Source: Shimia aestuarii (GTDB lineage: Bacteria; Pseudomonadota; Alphaproteobacteria; Rhodobacterales; Rhodobacteraceae). Taken from it: DNA of 64,000 nt. The DNA lies in contig NZ_FOTQ01000005.1 of NCBI RefSeq assembly GCF_900114635.1, positions 124,001 through 188,000 of the forward strand. Direction: 5' to 3'. The notes below the pieces were generated by a model. It saw only the letters and a list, made by a program, of their open reading frames with translations. It was not told where the DNA came from and did not search any database. The translations under genes were made by a program, and so were the position numbers. Shown in pieces: positions 38,344 to 47,386 of the stretch; the stretch's first letter is position 1; each line of letters starts with the position of its first letter.

Positions 38344-38411
38344 CAGGGGGAATTGCCCCTTTCGCGGGCGGCCACTAGGGTCGCCCGTAGTCGTTTGAGT
38401 GAGGTGCTCCC

Positions 38412-39587
38412 ATGTCCCTGCCCCGTACAGCCACAACATTTGCGCCCCCGGTGATGGAGGCGCGCCGCTGGTTGGAAGGCGTGGCTTTCACGGACGCCAA
38501 ACCGCTGATCAATGTCAGCCAGGCCGCACCGGTCGATCCTCCCCCTGAAAGCCTGCGCCAGCATATTGCCGATACGGCGCTCAATGTGGCAGACGCCCAT
38601 CTTTATGGCCCCGTTCTGGGCCTCCCGGACCTGCGTGCGGAAGTGGCGGCGCAGTGGTCGCACGCCTATGGCGGCGAGATTGCATCGTCGCAGGTGGCGA
38701 TCACATCGGGTTGCAACCAGGCCTTTTGCGCTGCGATCACCGCGCTTTGCAGTGAAGGCGATGAAGTCATCCTGCCAACCCCATGGTATTTCAATCATAA
38801 AATGTGGCTCGATATGAGCGGTGTGCGGGCGGTGCCATTGGCGACCGACGCAGCACTCTTGCCCGACCCAGAGCGCGCGGCGGCGCTGATCACCGAGCGC
38901 ACGCGGGCGATCGTGCTGGTCACGCCGAACAACCCGGGGGGCGTGGAATACCCGTCGGACCTTGTACGCGCCTTTTACGCGCTGGCGCAGACACGCGGTC
39001 TCAAGCTGATCGTGGACGAGACTTATCGCGATTTCGACGCCCGCACCGGGGCCCCGCATGACCTTTTTGCCGTTCCCGACTGGAGCGGCACCCTTATCCA
39101 GCTCTATTCCTTTTCCAAGGCATACAGGCTGACCGGGCATCGCGTGGGTGCCATGGTTGCGCATCCGGTTCTTCTGGCGCAGGTCGAGAAGTTTCTCGAT
39201 ACCGTCACCATCTGCCCCAACCAGTTGGGGCAACACGCCGCGCTATGGGGCATGCGCAATCTTGGTCAGTGGCTTGCCGGCGAGCGCGACGAGATCCTCG
39301 ACCGGCGCGCCGCGATTGCCGACAACATGCCCCGACTTGCCGACAAAGGCTGGCGCCTGATGGGGGCCGGCGCCTATTTCGCTTACGTTTCGCACCCGTT
39401 CGATATGCCGTCCGACCAATTGGCACAGGCGCTGGTGCGCGATCATCACGTGCTGTGTCTGCCCGGCACCATGTTCATGCCCGCCGACGATCCGGCAGGC
39501 GCATCCCAGTTGCGGATCGCCTTTGCCAATGTCGACCGACAGGGCATTTCGACCCTGTTCGACCGGCTGGCGCAAGTCTCCTGCTAA
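38412..39587 (+). CDS. Class I/II PLP-dependent aminotransferase
   Basis: A 391-residue aminotransferase. It shows NVSQAAPVDPPPESLRQHIA, AITSGCNQAFCAAI, VLVTPNNPGGVEYPSDL, VDETYRDFD and the PLP lysine in LYSFSKAYRLTGHRVGAMV. The SQAAP N-terminus resembles aspartate-type aminotransferases, but the substrate cannot be fixed. It stands between gpt and the ppiD-like gene on the same strand. Confidence 0.9.
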   Translation: MSLPRTATTFAPPVMEARRWLEGVAFTDAKPLINVSQAAPVDPPPESLRQHIADTALNVADAHLYGPVLGLPDLRAEVAAQWSHAYGGEIASSQVAITSGCNQAFCAAITALCSEGDEVILPTPWYFNHKMWLDMSGVRAVPLATDAALLPDPERAAALITERTRAIVLVTPNNPGGVEYPSDLVRAFYALAQTRGLKLIVDETYRDFDARTGAPHDLFAVPDWSGTLIQLYSFSKAYRLTGHRVGAMVAHPVLLAQVEKFLDTVTICPNQLGQHAALWGMRNLGQWLAGERDEILDRRAAIADNMPRLADKGWRLMGAGAYFAYVSHPFDMPSDQLAQALVRDHHVLCLPGTMFMPADDPAGASQLRIAFANVDRQGISTLFDRLAQVSC

Positions 39588-39665
39588 GCTGCCTCTTGCC
39601 CCCCTCTCAGCAACCGCGTAGACATCCGCGCAACCAATAGAAACACCACCTTGCAGGGGGCGCGC

Positions 39666-41507
39666 ATGTCCAAGGGCAAAACCTCGAAAACTATGGTCTG
39701 GATCCTCATGGCCATGCTCATCCTTGGCCTTGGCGGCTTTGGCGTGACCAACCTCTCGGGCGCCGTGCGCACCATCGGCGATGTCGGGGGCAAGGAAATC
39801 TCGATCAACGACTATGCCCGCGCCCTTCAGGACGAGCTGCGCGCCATCGAGGCCCAGACAGGACAGCCCATGTCCTTCGCACAGGGGCAGGCGCTCGGCC
39901 TTGATCGCGCCGTCCTCGGGCAACTTGTCGTGCGCCGCGCGATGGACGCGGAAAACACCCGGCTGGGCATTTCGATCGGGGATGAAAACCTGCGTCGTGA
40001 GCTGATCTCGATCCCGGCCTTCCAGGGGCTTGACGGCGGCTTCGACCGCGAAGCCTATGCCTTTGCCATCGACCAGGCTGGCATGAACGAAAGCGATTTC
40101 GAAGACAGCGTGCGCGAAGAAACTGCGCGCTCGCTGCTGCAGGGCGCTGTCGTGTCGGGCATCGCCATGCCCGCCGCCTATGCCGACACGGTGATCGGCT
40201 ATGTCGCCGAACAGCGCGACTTCACCTGGACCCGCCTCTCCGAGGACAACCTGACCCGCGAAATCCCAGAACCGACCGAAGACCAGATCTCGGCCTATTA
40301 CGAAGCCAACATCGATGATTTCATGGTCCCGGCGACCCGCCAGATCACCTATGCGTGGCTCAGCCCAGAGATGATCATCGACTCCGTGGAGGTGGACGAA
40401 GAGGCCCTGCGCGCGCTTTATGACGAGCGCAATGACGAGTTCAACCGCCCCGAGCGCCGCCTTGTCGAACGGCTGGTCTTCCCCAACATGGAAGCCGCCG
40501 AAGTCGCGCGAAAACAGCTTGACAATGGCCAGACCACGTTTGAAGCCCTGGTTAAGAGCCGTGGCCTGGAACTGTCGGATATCGATATGGGCGATGTCTC
40601 CATGGCCGAGCTTGGTCAGGCCGGTGCCGCCGTGTTCGAGGTGCCCACCGGCGCCATTGCAGGTCCCGTTCAGTCCGACCTTGGCCCGGCCCTGTTCCGC
40701 ACCAACGGCATCCTGCCCGCCCAGTCCACAAGCTTTGAAGACGCCCGCGCCGACCTGCGCGAGGAACTGGCCGCCGAACGCGCGCGCCGCGTGATCGACG
40801 CCCAGATCGGCGATATCGACGATCTTCTGGCCGCCGGGGCCACGCTCGAGGAACTGGCCAAGGAAACCGAGATGCAGACTGGCACGCTGGACTGGCACGA
40901 AACCGTAGAACACCCGATCGCGGGCTATGAAGCTTTCCGCGCCGTGGTCGGCGTCGTGACCAAGGACGATTTCCCGCAGATCGAAGTGCTTGAGGATGGC
41001 GGCATCTTTGCCCTGCGCCTTGATGGCGAAACCGAGGCCCACCCGGCCCCGCTTGACGAGGTGCGCGAAGAAGCCGCCGCCGCATGGCGCGCCGCCGAGG
41101 TCGCCACGGCCCTCAACGCGCTGGTCGAAACGCTGATGCCGCGCCTTGAGGAAGGCACCGATTTCACCTCTTTCGGCTTCAACGCCATCGAGGAAACCGG
41201 ACAGGACCGCAGCGCCTTTGTCCCCGGCACCCCCCAAGGCTTCATGCAGACCGTGTTTGACATGGCACCGGGCGAGATTCGCACCATGCCGGACGGCGCG
41301 GGCCTGACCCTCGTGCGATTGAACGCAATCAACGCGCCCAGCACCGGCGCCCCCGAGATTGCCGCCGTCGCAGGCAGCATCACGCAGCAGGTCTCCGCTG
41401 GTATCGCGCAGGACATCTTTGACGCCTATGCCAACAGCTTGCAGTCTGCCTATCCGGTCAACCTGAACCAGCAGGCGCTGAACGCCGTGCATTCGCAGCT
41501 CCAGTAA
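39666..41507 (+). CDS. PpiD/SurA-type periplasmic folding protein
   Basis: A 613-residue membrane-anchored chaperone. One N-terminal transmembrane helix (TMVWILMAMLILGLGGFGV) is followed by a SurA-N-like domain (GGKEISINDYARALQDEL) and a parvulin-like centre (ERLVFPNMEAAEVARKQL .. SDIDMGDVSMAELGQAGAAV) that ends in ALFRTNGI. The layout matches PpiD, which sits at the SecYEG exit. ATG 39666 (MSKGKTSKT) is chosen over an upstream TTG. trpE follows after 16 bp, so they are probably co-transcribed. Confidence 0.88.
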   Translation: MSKGKTSKTMVWILMAMLILGLGGFGVTNLSGAVRTIGDVGGKEISINDYARALQDELRAIEAQTGQPMSFAQGQALGLDRAVLGQLVVRRAMDAENTRLGISIGDENLRRELISIPAFQGLDGGFDREAYAFAIDQAGMNESDFEDSVREETARSLLQGAVVSGIAMPAAYADTVIGYVAEQRDFTWTRLSEDNLTREIPEPTEDQISAYYEANIDDFMVPATRQITYAWLSPEMIIDSVEVDEEALRALYDERNDEFNRPERRLVERLVFPNMEAAEVARKQLDNGQTTFEALVKSRGLELSDIDMGDVSMAELGQAGAAVFEVPTGAIAGPVQSDLGPALFRTNGILPAQSTSFEDARADLREELAAERARRVIDAQIGDIDDLLAAGATLEELAKETEMQTGTLDWHETVEHPIAGYEAFRAVVGVVTKDDFPQIEVLEDGGIFALRLDGETEAHPAPLDEVREEAAAAWRAAEVATALNALVETLMPRLEEGTDFTSFGFNAIEETGQDRSAFVPGTPQGFMQTVFDMAPGEIRTMPDGAGLTLVRLNAINAPSTGAPEIAAVAGSITQQVSAGIAQDIFDAYANSLQSAYPVNLNQQALNAVHSQLQ

Positions 41508-41523
41508 CGAGAAAGGCCGCCCC

Positions 41524-43035
41524 TTGGATCTCGTCCCGTCTTTCGAAGAGTTTGCTCCCGCATATGACGCCGGGCAAAATCAGGTCGTCTACACCCGTCT
41601 GGCCGCCGATCTCGACACGCCCGTGTCGCTGATGCTCAAGCTCACGGGCGCCCACAAAGACGCCTTCATGCTCGAGTCGGTTACAGGCGGCGAAGTGCGC
41701 GGGCGCTATTCGATCATCGGTATGAAGCCGGACCTGATCTGGCAATGTCACGGGACCGAAAGCCGGATCAACCGCGCGGCCCGCTTCGATCCTGACGGGT
41801 TCGTCGCACAGGACGGCGATCCTCTGGTCAACCTGCGCTCTCTGATTGCCGAAAGCCGCATCGACCTGCCCGAGGACCTGCCGCAGGCCGCGGCGGGCCT
41901 GTTCGGCTATCTTGGCTATGACATGATCCGGCTCGTCGAACACCTGCCCAACATCAACCCTGATCCGCTTGGCCTGCCCGATGCCTGCATGATGCGCCCC
42001 TCCGTGGTGGCCGTGCTCGATGGCGTCAAGGGCGAGGTCACGGTCGTCTCCCCCGCGTGGGTCAGCGACGGCCAATCGGCCAAGGCCGCCTATGCGCAGG
42101 CCGCCGAACGGGTGATGGACGCGGTGCGCGATCTGGAACGCGCCATGCCACAGGCCGCGCGCGATCTGGGCGAAGCGCATGAAATCGCGCCCCCGGTGTC
42201 GAATTTCACCAAGGAAGGCTACATGGCCGCCGTCGAGAAGGCCAAGGACTACATCCGCGCCGGTGACATCTTTCAGGTTGTCCCGGCACAGCGCTGGACG
42301 CAGGAATTCCGCCAGCCCCCCTTCGCGCTCTACCGCTCGTTGCGGCGCACCAACCCGTCGCCCTTCATGTTCTATTTCAACTTCGGCGGCTATCAGGTCA
42401 TTGGCGCAAGCCCCGAGATCCTTGTCCGGGTCTTTGGCAACGAAGTCACCATCCGCCCGATCGCAGGCACTCGCCCCCGTGGCGCCACACCCGAAGAGGA
42501 TAACGCGCTTGAGGCCGATCTGCTCGCGGACAAAAAGGAACTGGCAGAACACCTGATGCTGCTCGATCTGGGCCGCAATGACACCGGCCGTGTTTCGAAA
42601 ATCGGCACCGTGCGCCCGACCGAGCAATTCATCATCGAACGCTACAGCCACGTGATGCACATCGTCTCCAACGTCGTCGGCGAACTGGCCGAGGACAAGG
42701 ACGCGCTCGATGCCTTCTTTGCAGGCATGCCCGCCGGCACCGTCTCGGGCGCCCCCAAGGTGCGCGCGATGGAGATCATCGACGAGCTCGAGCCGGAAAA
42801 ACGCGGCATCTACGGCGGCGGTGTGGGCTATTTCAGCTCGGGCGGCGACATGGACATCTGTATCGCCCTGCGCACCGCGATCGTGAAGGATCAGAAACTC
42901 TATATCCAGGCCGGCGGCGGCGTGGTCTATGACAGCGATCCCGAGGCCGAGTATATGGAAACCGTGCACAAATCCAACGCCATCCGCCGCGCCGCCGCCG
43001 ATGCCGCACGTTTCTCGGGCAATGGGAACCACTGA
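41524..43035 (+). CDS. trpE: Anthranilate synthase component I
   Basis: A 503-residue chorismate-utilising enzyme making anthranilate with TrpG. It carries the tryptophan-feedback LLES-like region (FMLESVTGGEVRGRYSIIG), the core GASPEILVRV, RPIAGTRPRG, LLDLGRNDTGRV and GTVSGAPKVRAMEI. The start is TTG at 41524, with AAAGG upstream. trpG is 11.4 kb away. I saw no attenuator between the ppiD-like gene and trpE. Confidence 0.95.
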   Translation: MDLVPSFEEFAPAYDAGQNQVVYTRLAADLDTPVSLMLKLTGAHKDAFMLESVTGGEVRGRYSIIGMKPDLIWQCHGTESRINRAARFDPDGFVAQDGDPLVNLRSLIAESRIDLPEDLPQAAAGLFGYLGYDMIRLVEHLPNINPDPLGLPDACMMRPSVVAVLDGVKGEVTVVSPAWVSDGQSAKAAYAQAAERVMDAVRDLERAMPQAARDLGEAHEIAPPVSNFTKEGYMAAVEKAKDYIRAGDIFQVVPAQRWTQEFRQPPFALYRSLRRTNPSPFMFYFNFGGYQVIGASPEILVRVFGNEVTIRPIAGTRPRGATPEEDNALEADLLADKKELAEHLMLLDLGRNDTGRVSKIGTVRPTEQFIIERYSHVMHIVSNVVGELAEDKDALDAFFAGMPAGTVSGAPKVRAMEIIDELEPEKRGIYGGGVGYFSSGGDMDICIALRTAIVKDQKLYIQAGGGVVYDSDPEAEYMETVHKSNAIRRAAADAARFSGNGNH

Positions 43036-43138
43036 CGCGAATCTTTGGTCACGCATCAAGGCAGTCAGGCTGGCTCAAACCGAAATTTGTGACCGTTCAG
43101 CAATTAGAACACTGCAACCCACGCACGCTCACCGCACC

Positions 43139-43378
43139 CTATTTGGGCATCGTGGTCCGGGCCTTGGCACGCGAACGGCTTGGCTTGGCAGAAACCGGCT
43201 CGGCGCGCGTGGCCGCCTCCCTTTCAAGACGCGCCTTGCGGAGACGGGCCGTCTTGTTTTCTCGCTGCTCTGCTTCATCGTCCAGAATTCCCCGCACGAT
43301 ACGGGTGGTCTTGTCCATCAGCGTTTCCGCGCGCGGTGGTGTCGGTTTGAACAATGTTGTCTTGGTAAGCTTGGTCAT
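43139..43378 (-). CDS. Small basic conserved protein
   Basis: A 79-residue protein starting MTKLTKTTLFKPTPPRAETL. It has a central acidic/helical stretch (DKTTRIVRGILDDEAEQREN) and a Lys/Arg/Ala-rich tail. Start 43378 has AGAGGAG at good spacing. I do not recognise a domain; the basic tail could bind nucleic acid. It is convergent with trpE. Confidence 0.65.
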   Translation of the reverse strand: MTKLTKTTLFKPTPPRAETLMDKTTRIVRGILDDEAEQRENKTARLRKARLEREAATRAEPVSAKPSRSRAKARTTMPK

Positions 43379-43504
43379 TTTTACGTCTCCTCTACGTAAA
43401 CCTCCCCTTTGGTGCACCACTCCGCCAAACATGACACGCGCCAAAGTATCCTGCTTCTGGAACTCGGGCATGAACCCTGCCGGACTGGTGCCAGCTAGGC
43501 GGTC

Positions 43505-43750
43505 TCATGCGAGTTCGAAATCGCCCGTGACCGTCCGATCTGGCGTGAAACCAGCCGATTCTGCCGCAGAGATAAAGGCAGTACGCGCCGCGCAGACCGA
43601 CACAAGGCAGGACATAGCAGCATCAATCTGGTCAATGGCGCTGTCTCGACACTGATCGGCAACGGGCCATTTGTTTCGCAGCCAATAGGCTGCCTGTTCA
43701 ATCGTTGTGAACTTTTGCTTGCCACCTTCCGGTGACAGGACAAATGTCAT
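43505..43750 (-). CDS. DUF982-family small protein
   Basis: An 81-residue protein starting MTFVLSPEGGKQKFTTIEQA. It fits DUF982: G-x(n)-FTTIEQAAYWLRNKWP, then a conserved Cys/Ala helix (AMSCLVSVCAARTAFISAAE) and a short tail. Members are frequent in rhizobia and rhodobacters; function unknown. Start 43750 was chosen at the conserved N-terminus. It lies downstream of cspA on the same strand, beyond a terminator. Confidence 0.75.
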   Translation of the reverse strand: MTFVLSPEGGKQKFTTIEQAAYWLRNKWPVADQCRDSAIDQIDAAMSCLVSVCAARTAFISAAESAGFTPDRTVTGDFELA

Positions 43751-43832
43751 GGGGTTTCCCCAGTTAATTTCTATCAAGGTAATGGTTCCTGTATTTTTTG
43801 GACGCGGCGCCGTCACACGACAGCGCCGCATC

Positions 43833-43873
43833 AAAAGAAAAGGCGGGAACAGCAACAAAGCTGTACCCGCCTT
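43833..43873 (-). terminator. Rho-independent terminator of cspA
   Basis: Read on the minus strand, AAGGCGGG pairs with CCCGCCTT and an inner ACAGC pairs with GCTGT, and the stem is followed by TTTTCTTTT. It starts about 20 bp after the cspA stop. Confidence 0.88.
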
Positions 43874-43893
43874 GAATTCTTTTCGGCGTGGTT

Positions 43894-44100
43894 TTACGCC
43901 AGTGCGATATTCGACGCAGATTCACGTCCGTCGCGACCGCTCTCGATGTCGAAAGTCACGTTTTGACCATCGTCGAGCTGCTGAAGTCCGGCGCGTTCAA
44001 GCGCGGAAATGTGGACAAAAATGTCCTTCGAGCCATGCTCAGGGGCGATAAAGCCAAAACCTTTTTGAGCGTTGAACCATTTCACGGTGCCATTTGCCAT
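43894..44100 (-). CDS. cspA: Cold shock protein (CspA family)
   Basis: A 68-residue single cold-shock domain starting [20 protein letters not shown], with the RNP2-like [14 protein letters not shown]. It binds RNA or single-stranded DNA as a chaperone. TAGGAG precedes ATG 44100 at 8-9 bases. A long gene-free region upstream and a strong terminator downstream suggest a monocistronic unit. Confidence 0.94.
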   Translation of the reverse strand: MANGTVKWFNAQKGFGFIAPEHGSKDIFVHISALERAGLQQLDDGQNVTFDIESGRDGRESASNIALA

Positions 44101-44409
44101 CGTGTCGTCTCCTAAAAATATTTTGCCATCCACACAACGCGATGACCCGGCCCAGTGTCGTCGTAAAATCAACTGGGGCCGTTAGGAAACAGAAGGTCTT
44201 AAGAAGAAGCTTGCACAGTAGATGTAGGCTGACTTGGTCACGATTGCAAGGGCCTTGAATTGTGAGCGTCAAAACGAGCGATTGGCGCGATATGCCAAAT
44301 GCAAGACGCACCGATGTGCGCGCGCGGACACTGACGGTCTCAAGGCCCTTGCGGATCATGGACCAAACGGAAAGATCTCTCTTGCATATCGCGCGACCCT
44401 ACTCGGCTC
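44101..44409. other. Gene-free region upstream of cspA with paired CAAGG-CCTTG elements
   Basis: This 309-bp stretch contains GCAAGGGCCTTGA (44246-44258) and its exact inverted copy TCAAGGCCCTTGC (44340-44352), each nearly palindromic itself. Inside lie an imperfect GCGATATGC/GCATATCGC pair. It may include the cspA promoter and 5' leader. No protein is recognisable in it. Confidence 0.5.
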
Positions 44410-45030
44410 CTAGTTCAGCACAACATTTTGGGACAACATGGCGCTCGTGGCCTTCGCCATCGGACCAGAAGCCAGCGTTGCGTCCCGCACCACCGTGACC
44501 TCGTACCCGCGATTGCGCGCGGCAAGCGCGGTTTTCTGCACGCAGTAGCAAAAATCCAGCCCCACAATCCGCAAGCGCCCCACGTTGAGCTGTTCCAACA
44601 GCGCGTCCAGTTCGCCGGTCTCAAACCCGTCCTGCACACGCTTGGCCAGAACGTGATCCGCCACCCCGACAAACGGATCGGCCAACCCGGTCCCTGCCGT
44701 ACCTTCCACTGCCGCGCCCTGCATGGACAGGCGCGCAACAACCTTGGTGGATGGGATCGACCATTCCTGACGCAGCGCGACCACCGGATGACCAGCCGCC
44801 TTGGCCGCGTCGATCTCCCGAAAAATCGCCACCTGCGCCGCCGCCTTGGCCGCGTCGTCATAGGGACCGTCGTCCCAGAAAACCGTTTGCAGATCGACCA
44901 GCAAGAGCGCCGTTTCGGCGCGCGCGCCGATCGGCATGCCCTGACTGACCGCCCCGATCCGCCAGACACCATGCCCCAGCCATCCCACGGCGATCAGAAC
45001 TGCCAACCCCCCTGCATAGACATAGGTCAT
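44410..45030 (-). CDS. Membrane-anchored isochorismatase-family cysteine hydrolase
   Basis: A 206-residue protein. The first 20 residues (MTYVYAGGLAVLIAVGWLGH) are a likely transmembrane anchor. The rest is the isochorismatase-like fold: catalytic Asp in LLLVDLQTVF, Lys in LAKRVQDGFETG and Cys in VGLDFCYCVQKTALAARNRG. Substrates in this family include isochorismate, nicotinamide and ureido compounds; not determinable here. Its start overlaps the MarR stop as ATGA, so MarR is the likely regulator. Confidence 0.85.
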   Translation of the reverse strand: MTYVYAGGLAVLIAVGWLGHGVWRIGAVSQGMPIGARAETALLLVDLQTVFWDDGPYDDAAKAAAQVAIFREIDAAKAAGHPVVALRQEWSIPSTKVVARLSMQGAAVEGTAGTGLADPFVGVADHVLAKRVQDGFETGELDALLEQLNVGRLRIVGLDFCYCVQKTALAARNRGYEVTVVRDATLASGPMAKATSAMLSQNVVLN

Positions 45031-45473
45031 TTCCCGTCTCCCGCGGCTTGTTTCATCTTGTCCGTCACGGCCAGAACCACCTTCAAGGCCGTCGCGATCT
45101 CCTCGGGGTCCAACCCCGCGCTGATCCTGTCCAGCAACGCCATTTCCCGCGAGATGATCTCTTCGATCACGTCCCGCCCGCGCGCCGTCAGTGCCACAAG
45201 CGGCGATCTCTTGTGTCGTGGATTTGCGCGCTGTTCCGTGAACCCGGACGTCAGCGTCTCGTTCACCATCACCTGCACATACTGCCGTTTGATTTCGAGC
45301 CGCTGGGCAAGGTCTGGCACGGTCAAATCGCCATGCTCCCGCAAAATTTCAAGCACCGCACGCATGCGCACGGTCAATTCCGTTTCCCGGAGTCCCGCCT
45401 CTACACAAGCTTCGGTGGCCTGCATCAGAGGGCGCGACATCCAGACGAGTCGGTATAGGTCTGCGTTTTTCAT
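45027..45473 (-). CDS. MarR-family transcriptional regulator
   Basis: A 148-residue winged-helix protein: RMRAVLEILREHGDLTVPDLAQRLEIKRQYVQVMVNETL and the wing HKRSPLVALTARGRDVIEE. An ATG three codons earlier lies inside the TATAAT promoter element, so I place the start at 45473, seven bases after TATAAT. That geometry predicts a leaderless transcript. A 9-bp inverted repeat overlaps the promoter, suggesting autorepression. Coupled to the isochorismatase-like gene. Confidence 0.88.
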   Translation of the reverse strand: MKNADLYRLVWMSRPLMQATEACVEAGLRETELTVRMRAVLEILREHGDLTVPDLAQRLEIKRQYVQVMVNETLTSGFTEQRANPRHKRSPLVALTARGRDVIEEIISREMALLDRISAGLDPEEIATALKVVLAVTDKMKQAAGDGK

Positions 45474-45480
45474 ATTTGAC

Positions 45481-45516
45481 ATTATACTTGTCGTTTTGAC
45501 ATGTGCAATGTCAAAA
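45481..45516 (-). promoter_or_regulatory. MarR promoter and palindromic operator
   Basis: On the minus strand TTGCAC and TATAAT (45486-45481) are 16 bp apart. The inverted repeat TTTTGACAT-GTGCA-ATGTCAAAA (45494-45516) covers the -35 side, and a further TTTGACAT half-site lies at about 45475. This is the expected layout for MarR autoregulation. Confidence 0.75.
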
Positions 45517-45527
45517 ATGGAAGAACG

Positions 45528-46454
45528 TCAAACCTCCAAGGCCCGCAAAAGATCAAAGACCTGCTCCCGCATCCAGACGGCCAGCGGTGTCCGATCCGAC
45601 CGTTTGTGCCAAATGCCGATGATCAGCGGCGGGTCGATCTGCATGGGTGGCTCAAACACGCGCAAACCGAACGTCGGGGCCACCTTTTCAGCCAGCTGCG
45701 CAGGCACCAGCGCAATCAGGTCGCTCTCACTCACCGCGCGACAGACCCCGGAAAAAACCGGCACCGTCATGGCGACCTGTCTTTTCTTGCCGACCTGAGC
45801 AAGTGCGGCATCCCCCATTGCCGCAAGATTGCCTTCGGGCGAAAACAACACGTGATGTAATGCGCAAAAGACGTCCATCGGCATGACCGCGCCGGGGATC
45901 ACCCCAGACAGACCCGGATTGGCGCGCCGCGCGATAACCTTGAACGGCGAATGAAACAACGGCGCCCGGTTGACCCATTCCGGCATAGCCGCATCCGGGA
46001 TAAGCGCGATGTCGGCGTTGCGCTGTTCAAGGCTGGCGACATAGTCATGCGGCACCAGGTCGACAAGCTGCGCGCGAATACCCGGCGCGCGCTTCTGCAA
46101 CAGATCGCCAAGCTTCGGCATCAACAGGTCGGCAAAGAAGTCGCTGGCCGCGATCCTGAATGCACCGCAGGCCGTTGCGGGATCAAACGCGGCGGGCGGC
46201 GCAAGTATCTGCTCAAGCCTTTCAAGCTCTTCGCGCACCGGTTCACGAAGCCCGTTTGCATAATCGGTTGCCACAAGCCTGTTCCCGTGCCGGACAAAAA
46301 GCGGGTCATTCAACCCTTGGCGCAACCGCGACAGCGCCCCGGACACCGCCGATTGCGAGAGGGCCAGCCGCTCTCCGGCCTTTACGGTCGACCCTTCTCG
46401 AAACAGGGCGTCGAGTACGCGCAACAGGTTGAGGTCAAAAGTTGCGAAATTCAC
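45528..46454 (-). CDS. LysR-family transcriptional regulator
   Basis: A 308-residue LysR protein. The helix-turn-helix is FDLNLLRVLDALFREGSTVKAGERLALSQSAVSGALSRL, followed by RLRQGLNDPLFVRHGNRL and the periplasmic-binding-like effector domain (FRIAASDFFADLLMPKLGDLL). It is divergent from a glutathione S-transferase gene 112 bp away and is its probable regulator. Confidence 0.92.
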   Translation of the reverse strand: MNFATFDLNLLRVLDALFREGSTVKAGERLALSQSAVSGALSRLRQGLNDPLFVRHGNRLVATDYANGLREPVREELERLEQILAPPAAFDPATACGAFRIAASDFFADLLMPKLGDLLQKRAPGIRAQLVDLVPHDYVASLEQRNADIALIPDAAMPEWVNRAPLFHSPFKVIARRANPGLSGVIPGAVMPMDVFCALHHVLFSPEGNLAAMGDAALAQVGKKRQVAMTVPVFSGVCRAVSESDLIALVPAQLAEKVAPTFGLRVFEPPMQIDPPLIIGIWHKRSDRTPLAVWMREQVFDLLRALEV

Positions 46455-46566
46455 CTTGTCGATACCTATTATTCATAAAATCGGTTTGCCCAATACCGTG
46501 GCGGACCCGTACCCTGCTGTCAACACAAGCACCATCCAAGCCTTTCCCAGCGGCAGAGAGACCCCA

Positions 46567-47367
46567 ATGCTCAGCAAACCCATCGTCTATCACATTCCCG
46601 TCTGCCCGTTTTCCCAGCGTCTTGAGATCCTGCTCACACTGCGCGGCCAGAAAGACGCCGTAGAGTTCCGGGTTGTCGACATCACCAAGCCCCGCGATCC
46701 CGAGCTTCTGGCCAAAACGCGGGGCACCACCGCCCTGCCCGTGCTCGAAACACCGGATGGCACCATCCTCAAGGAAAGCCTCGTCATCCTGCGGTTTCTC
46801 GACGAGGTCCTCGAAGGCCCCGCGCTTCGACGCAGCGATCCCACGGAACACGCGATTGAATCCATGCTGATTGCCAAGGAAGGCCCATTCACCATGGCCG
46901 GCTATCTTTACGTAATGAACCAGGACCGTGCCGGTCGCGATGATCACAACAAAAAGCTACTGGCGCTCTACCGCGACATAAACGATTTCCTCGCCTATCA
47001 CGCCCCACAGGGCCCGTGGCTTTTCGAATGCTTCGGTCTGGCCGAGGCTGTCTTTGCGCCGATGTTCAAACGGTTCTGGTTCCTCGATTACTATGAAGGC
47101 TTTGAACTGCCCGAAGGTAAGGAGTACGACCGGGTGCGTGAATGGCGCCGCGCCTGTCTGGATCATCCCGCAACGGCACAGGTCAGCGAAGAGGAAATCG
47201 TCAAGCTCTACTACGACTATGCGCTTGGTGCCGGAAATGGCGCGCTGCCAAAGGGAAGAAGCGTTTCAAGCTTTGCCTTTTCCCCCGCATGGCAGGATCG
47301 ACCCTGGCCGCCGCGCAACAAGTATGATCACATGGCCAGCGACGCGGAACTGGGGCTCGCAGGCTAA
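46567..47367 (+). CDS. Glutathione S-transferase family protein
   Basis: A 266-residue GST. The N-terminal thioredoxin-like domain has VCPFSQRLEILLTLRG (a CPFS active-site Cys, as in omega/beta-class and lignin-ether type enzymes), TTALPVLETPDGTILKESLVILRFLDE, and the C-terminal helical domain follows. Start 46567 agrees with AGAGAG upstream and conserved N-terminus. Probably glutathione-dependent detoxification or reduction, under the divergent LysR. Confidence 0.9.
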   Translation: MLSKPIVYHIPVCPFSQRLEILLTLRGQKDAVEFRVVDITKPRDPELLAKTRGTTALPVLETPDGTILKESLVILRFLDEVLEGPALRRSDPTEHAIESMLIAKEGPFTMAGYLYVMNQDRAGRDDHNKKLLALYRDINDFLAYHAPQGPWLFECFGLAEAVFAPMFKRFWFLDYYEGFELPEGKEYDRVREWRRACLDHPATAQVSEEEIVKLYYDYALGAGNGALPKGRSVSSFAFSPAWQDRPWPPRNKYDHMASDAELGLAG

Positions 47368-47386
47368 GATCCCGTCTTCTGCGGGG

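Noticed and set aside
39243-41492. Long minus-strand open frame (749 codons)
   Set aside because: Antisense to the ppiD-like gene, which has a convincing anchor and domains; the shadow has no recognisable motif.
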